From the NCBI GenBank assembly GCA_037577475.1, contig CM075186.1, positions 28,279,834 to 28,343,833 of the forward strand: a DNA stretch of 64,000 nt. Direction: 5' to 3'. This DNA is from Chaunax sp. Z400. Taxonomy: Eukaryota; Chordata; Actinopteri; Lophiiformes; Chaunacidae. The translations under genes were made by a program, and so were the position numbers. Of the stretch, positions 49,922 through 55,900 are shown piece after piece; positions within the stretch are counted from its first letter, which is position 1, and the number at the start of each line of letters is the position of its first letter. The notes under the pieces were generated by a model. The model saw nothing but the letters and a program-made list of their open reading frames with translations, was not told the DNA's origin and searched no databases.

Positions 49922-52900
49922 TAAACAGTGTTCTACACAGGCAACACTTCATATCATCCTCTCCTTCCCTCTCCTCTCCTGCTCCTCCTCCAGGACCTGT
50001 CATTCAGTCCAGCAGGTGCCGTGACTCTGAAAGCCTGTGGTGGTTCTTGTACAGTAAACATCCAGTTCTCACCCAGTCAGCGAACACCTCCCTTCACTGC
50101 TGAGCTGCAGGCACAGTCTGCAGACCTGTTACATCCACTGCTGACGCTCCAAGGCTGCTGCAAGGTAGGCGGTCGAGTAAACTTGATTTAACAAGGAAGT
50201 GATGCTCATGCTTGATGTATTTTCTTGACAAGCATGAACTTCTGTCCTGAACTAATTGTGATGCTACACAGAGTATCTTCATGCACAAATATAGCAATGT
50301 ACATTTAAAAAACGTGGTGACGAATGTCACAAAGTTTATCTGTGTGTGTATATATACACATTTTATACAAAATATTTAGCTTTGTTCTGTTAACTTTGTA
50401 CTGCATATTGAATAAAATGATGTGAACCATTAGTTCTGATTCTAATTGTCAGGGTGTGGAGATCCAGCTGGATCAGGACCATCTCACCTTTGGAGCTGTT
50501 ATCCAGCACTGCCAGGTCAAGAAGAGGATTGTCATGAAGAACACTGGTGACACTCTTGCCAGGTGATCCTTTGTCATTTTCAGTAGTTGTCTGAGATAAA
50601 CACTAGAGAGCTGATGTTCACTCCAGGATATCTGACTGATACCACAGATCCACATGCCAGTGTTTTTATTCAACACCAGCAGAGTGAGTGACAGCCAGCA
50701 ATAACATTTAACTTGACATTAATGGATCGAGCAAACGAACGCCTCATGCAATAATCTGATCAGGCAATAAAAACTAAAAGTGTTAACTAACATTATCTCA
50801 TATCCAGCCTGAGTGGAAGTGAACCATAACAGTCAGCATCAGATGACACTTTTCAAATCACATCACTAAAGTTCAGTTTCAGCCTCATGGCCTTACATGT
50901 AATAACACCACCAAGAAGAACAGTAGGATGAAGAATGATCAAGAGAAACAGCTGCAGATGGAGATCTTAGAATGGGATCAGATAAAAAGCTCATGACTGA
51001 CCATCAGCTGTCTGTAACTCTGCTGCTGTCAGATCATTCATGTTTTGTTGCATTCATGGCTTCTGTTGGGTTTATATCATCGTGTTTGATTTTTGTTTTT
51101 TATCTCCTTACCTCTCATACAGGTTCCAGTGGAACGCCACTAGTTTTCCCTCAGAGATGTCCATCACACCAGCTAAAGGCGTTATCCATCCAGGCAAGAG
51201 GGTTCTTGTAGAGGTGACTTTTGCCCCTGTGCAGCTGAATAATGACATAAGATATGAGAAGCTGTCTTGCTGTGTGGAGGGCTCCTCCTCACCTCTTACC
51301 CTCACTGTGACGGGCTCCTGCATCGAAGCCTCCCCTAACAAAGAGGTTTGTCTGACACACTTTTATACAAATGTTAAGTAGTGATGTACAAAAATCTACA
51401 GTATTCATTTGATTTGTATTTGATAAACAGAAGTCACAAATATCGCTCATTGTATTGTTGTCACAGCGCTCAAAATCCTGACCGAAAAACATCAAACAGA
51501 TGGTTTTGCACCAAGAAATCATTAAGTGGCTTTTAAAAATCATTTTCATTGATCCTTCCTAAAAAACAAAGTAGGTTTGATATCGGCCAGAACTACCTAC
51601 TGATTATCTGTAGTACATGTGATGCCATGTAGTTAAAAGCATCTCTTGTTAGGGTGAGGTTCAAAAAAAGGACCCAAACGCAGACAACACAGGGGCAGAG
51701 AGTGCAGTACAGGGATTTAATGAAATCACAGGAAAATAAATCCACAACAAAGACAAAACACAGGAAGTAACAAAATCCAAAGCATAAAATCCAAAAGCTA
51801 GCAGTCAAAACTGAGGCAACGCAGGGAACAGCAGGACAAGGCAGAGCAAGGCAGGGTAACACAGGGTACAACATATGATAAGAAAACACAGGAAATGCAA
51901 AGCAATGGAGCCCCCCCCCCCCTTCGCAACATGCTGGACTTAAAGGATCTGATACTAAAGTGTTGGTGTCAGATTCCACAGCAGCAAAAGGAGGACCTCC
52001 ACACTATTAGGCAGGTGGTTCTGATGTGCTGGCTGATCGGTTTATACTACCTGTTGAATAATTCTTACATTCTTCTGACCTCTTGTCTCCAGGTGGTGGA
52101 TTTCCTTTGCCCAGTTCGTGGCTCTCACACCCAGACTCTGCAAGTGTGCAACCCCACAAACCAGCGCTGCTGCATCACACCTGAAATAAAGGGTGAGCCG
52201 TGGAGTGCTGCGCCCTCCCTGATCCTCGAACCCCTCCAAAACAAGACATACGAGATAACCTACAAACCAGTGACGATGACTGCTGATGGAAAGAAGGACC
52301 AGGTAGAGGAGCACCAGCATGTCGACACAATCAGCTGTTTATAGGAAGTAATGTCAGCTACGAAGTATGGCATTCTCTCAGACATTGACTTGTTCTTATT
52401 TCCTCAGGGATCGGTCTTTTTCTCCTTCCCTGATGGGACAGGCCTCCTGCACTCCCTGCAGGGAACTGCTGAGCCTCCCAAAGCGGAGAACACCTTTGAC
52501 CACGAACTGCCTGCCAAGACTGAGCTCACACAGTTCCTCCCTGTGCACAACTGGCTCTCCAAGCAACAGCGGTAAAACACACTGACACACACACACCCTG
52601 AAGCTACCAGTATCTCCACAGTAACAACGCATGTGATGTGAGGTTGAGATCCTGGCACAATCCAGTCAGCTGTAGCACCAACAGCTCCAAGGCTAACTGA
52701 GCTAATGCTAACTATAGCTACAGTCAAAGATAAGTCCAGCAGACAGCAGTTAGTCTGAGATATCCTCTCCCCCATACATACACTGACATTGATCTTGAAA
52801 AGAGACATTTATAGGCACTGAAGAATGGATTTCACAGATATGCAGGGGGGGTCAGAAAACCAGTCAGTATCTGGTGTGACCACCATTTGCTTCACGCAGT

Positions 52901-55900
52901 GCAACACATCTCCTTCGCATGGAGTTGATCAGGTTGTTGATTGTGGCCTGTGGAATGTTGGTCCGCTCCTCTTTAATGGCTGTGCGAAGTTGCTGGATAT
53001 TGGCAGGAACTGGAACACGCTGTCGTATACGCCGATCCAGAGCATCCCAAACATGCTCAATGGGTGACATGTCCGGGGAGTATGGAGGCCATGCAAGGAC
53101 TTGGATGTTTTCAGCTTCCAGGAATTGCTTCCAGATCCTTGCAACATGGGGCCGTGCATTATAATGCTGCAACATGAGGTGATGGTGGTGGATGAATGGC
53201 ACAACAACGGGCCTCAGGATCTCGTCACGGTACCTCTGTGCATTCACAATGCCATCAATAAAATGCACCTGTGTTGGTCGTCCGTAGCATATGCCTGCCC
53301 ATACCGTAACCCCACCGCCACCATGGGCCATTCTATTCACAACGTTGACATCAGCAAACCGCTCACCCACATGACGCCATACACGCTGTCTGCCATCTAC
53401 CCGGTACAGTGAAAACCGGGATTCATCCGTGAAGAGAACACTTCTCCAAAGTGCCAGACGCCATCGAAGGTGAGCATTTGCCCACTCAAGTCGGTTACGA
53501 CGACGAACTGCAGTCAGGTCAAGACCCCGGTGAGGCCGGCGAGCATGCAGATGAGCTTCCCTGAGACGGTTTCTGACAGTTTGTGCAGAAATTCTTTGGT
53601 TATGCAAACCAATTGTTGCATCAGCTGTCCGGGTGGCTGGTCTCAGACGATCTTGCAGATGAAGATGCCGGATGTGGAGGTCCTGGGCTGGCGTGGTTAC
53701 ACGTGGTCTGCGTTTGTGAGGCCGGTTGGATGTACTGCCAAAGTCTCAGAAACGACTTTGGAGACGGCTTTTGGTAGAGAAATGAACATTCAATTGACGG
53801 GCAACAGCTCTGCTGCACATTCCTGCAGTCAGCATGCCAATTGCAGCTCCCTCAAAACTTGCGACATCTGTGGCATTGTGCTGTGTGATGAAACTGCACA
53901 TTTTAGAGTGGCCTTTTATTGTGACCAGCCTAAGGCACACCTGTGCAATAATCATGCTGTCTAATCAGCATCTTGATATGCCACACCTGTCAGACGGATG
54001 GATTATCTCGGCAAAGGAGAAGCGCTCACTAACACAGATTTCAACAAGTTTGTGAACAAAATTTGAGAGAAATAGGCCTTTTGTGTACATAGAAAAAGTT
54101 TTAGATCTTTGCTTTCAACTCATGAAAAATTGAAGCTAAAACAAAAGGGTTGCATTTATATTTTTGTTGAGTGTACATTCAAATTCTGTCCATATTTTAT
54201 ACACATTTACCTCCAATATCAGATTGGGAACAAGTTTAGAACATAAAATAATTGATATATCACTGTGGCGATGATGCGATGAACTGTCACCTCCTTATTT
54301 ACACATCCAGCAGTTACAGAGCTGCACTTGATGAATTTTAAACATTCACTTACTTGTAGCTGTTTTTGGTTTGCACCAACTCATGTACTTCATGTACACC
54401 AGTGGCTCTTTTAAGATGTCAGTTTACCATTGTTGCATTTTAAAAAGATCACTGCTGACTGACTGGGAATGACTGATGAAATGGAAAATGTGCTCAGGTT
54501 CCATGTGCTGACTGAGATCCTGAAACCTGACAAGCCAGATGCTACTGTGTCCCACAAGGGTCTAAAATTCATTGAGGTGCCTGCTTTGGCCAGGAAAGAC
54601 TACAAGCTAACTTTCCTCGCATACAGAGAGGGGCAGTACCAGATCAAGGTTTGACCACACACACCTCTGTGTAGCACATCTCAACATATTTCAAGGCTTT
54701 GTCGTCACATGACCTTTGAACTCTTCTCCTCAGGTGACATTTCGTAACATGGAGTCGGGAGAGTACCTGTTCTACCTCATCAGCCTTGAGGTCACATCTC
54801 CAGGAGTCCTGTCCACTACAAAGGTGACGACCACTGTTCGTCAGAGGACCACGGCCACTACAGAGGTGGAGAACCCTCTGCCCACAGCTTCCTGCCTCAC
54901 CACTGAGTGTAAATGCCCTGACATCAGAGTCCCACCTCAGCTCACTGTGCCTGGACAGTCCAAGGTGGATACTAAATACATCTCTGCACTTACTGCTGTG
55001 TGCCCACAAACTGTAATTGGTACCATATATATATATATGTGTATGTTCTCTTTTTAGTGTCTCCTGAGGTTTGAGTACCAGCCCCTGCATGCAGGCGACT
55101 CCACAGCCCGGCTGACTCTGTATAACAATGATCTGGGCAGCTTCCACTACGATCTGCTTCTCAGAGCTCTGCCGCCGCCACCAGAGAAAACAGTTGACTT
55201 CAGTACATCTCTGGGCAGCAGCCACTCCGTACAGGTGAAGTTCATCAGCCACTCCCCCGTTAAAACGGAGTACTCTTGCAAGGTAAGAAAATATTAGGCA
55301 TTTCATGTTCTGCTGACTCATCATTCTCTTCTCTTTTATTTTGAGCATCCCAGTGCACACCTGTGAAATAATCATGTTTAATCAGCAGCTCGATCATAAA
55401 CCTTGTGTGCCTTTGTGTGCCTGGACAAAGTCTTAGATCTTTTACCTCAACACATGGAAATGGGAGTAAAAACAAAAGGTTTGCGTTTATATTTATGTTG
55501 AGTGATCATTGAAACTGTAGTGAAGGATGTCACTATGATGACAGATCATCTTCACTATTGTTTCTGAGAAACACATGTGGCCAGGAAAAAAATAGCAGAG
55601 ACGACACAAACAAGATAAAAATCTGTACTAACAGATGTGCTGACCTCCTGTATTAAATGTACAGTGGGATCAGTTCCTGATGTTTTCAACCAGTGAATAC
55701 TGTATGAACTGCAGTGAAATGTTCGCTAAAAAGAATGTTTGAAGCTACAAAAACACCAATGTGATCACAGTGATTTATCTGCTGTCGTCTCGTCGTCTCT
55801 CCTGCAGACTGACCGCCCAGACTTCACTGTGGTCAAGAGTGTCGTTGCTTCTGCTGGTTCCCAAGAGGGATCAGAGACCAGCGTGTCGGTTCGTTTTGAG

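Noticed and set aside
48405..50024. THTHTQ and VCVCVC frames of 460-540 codons
   Set aside because: Dinucleotide-array artefacts; only 48399-48551 of the + frame is real hydin exon.
51593..51979. 128-codon minus-strand frame with signal-like hydrophobic text
   Set aside because: It covers an interspersed repeat and a C12 run, with no family resemblance.
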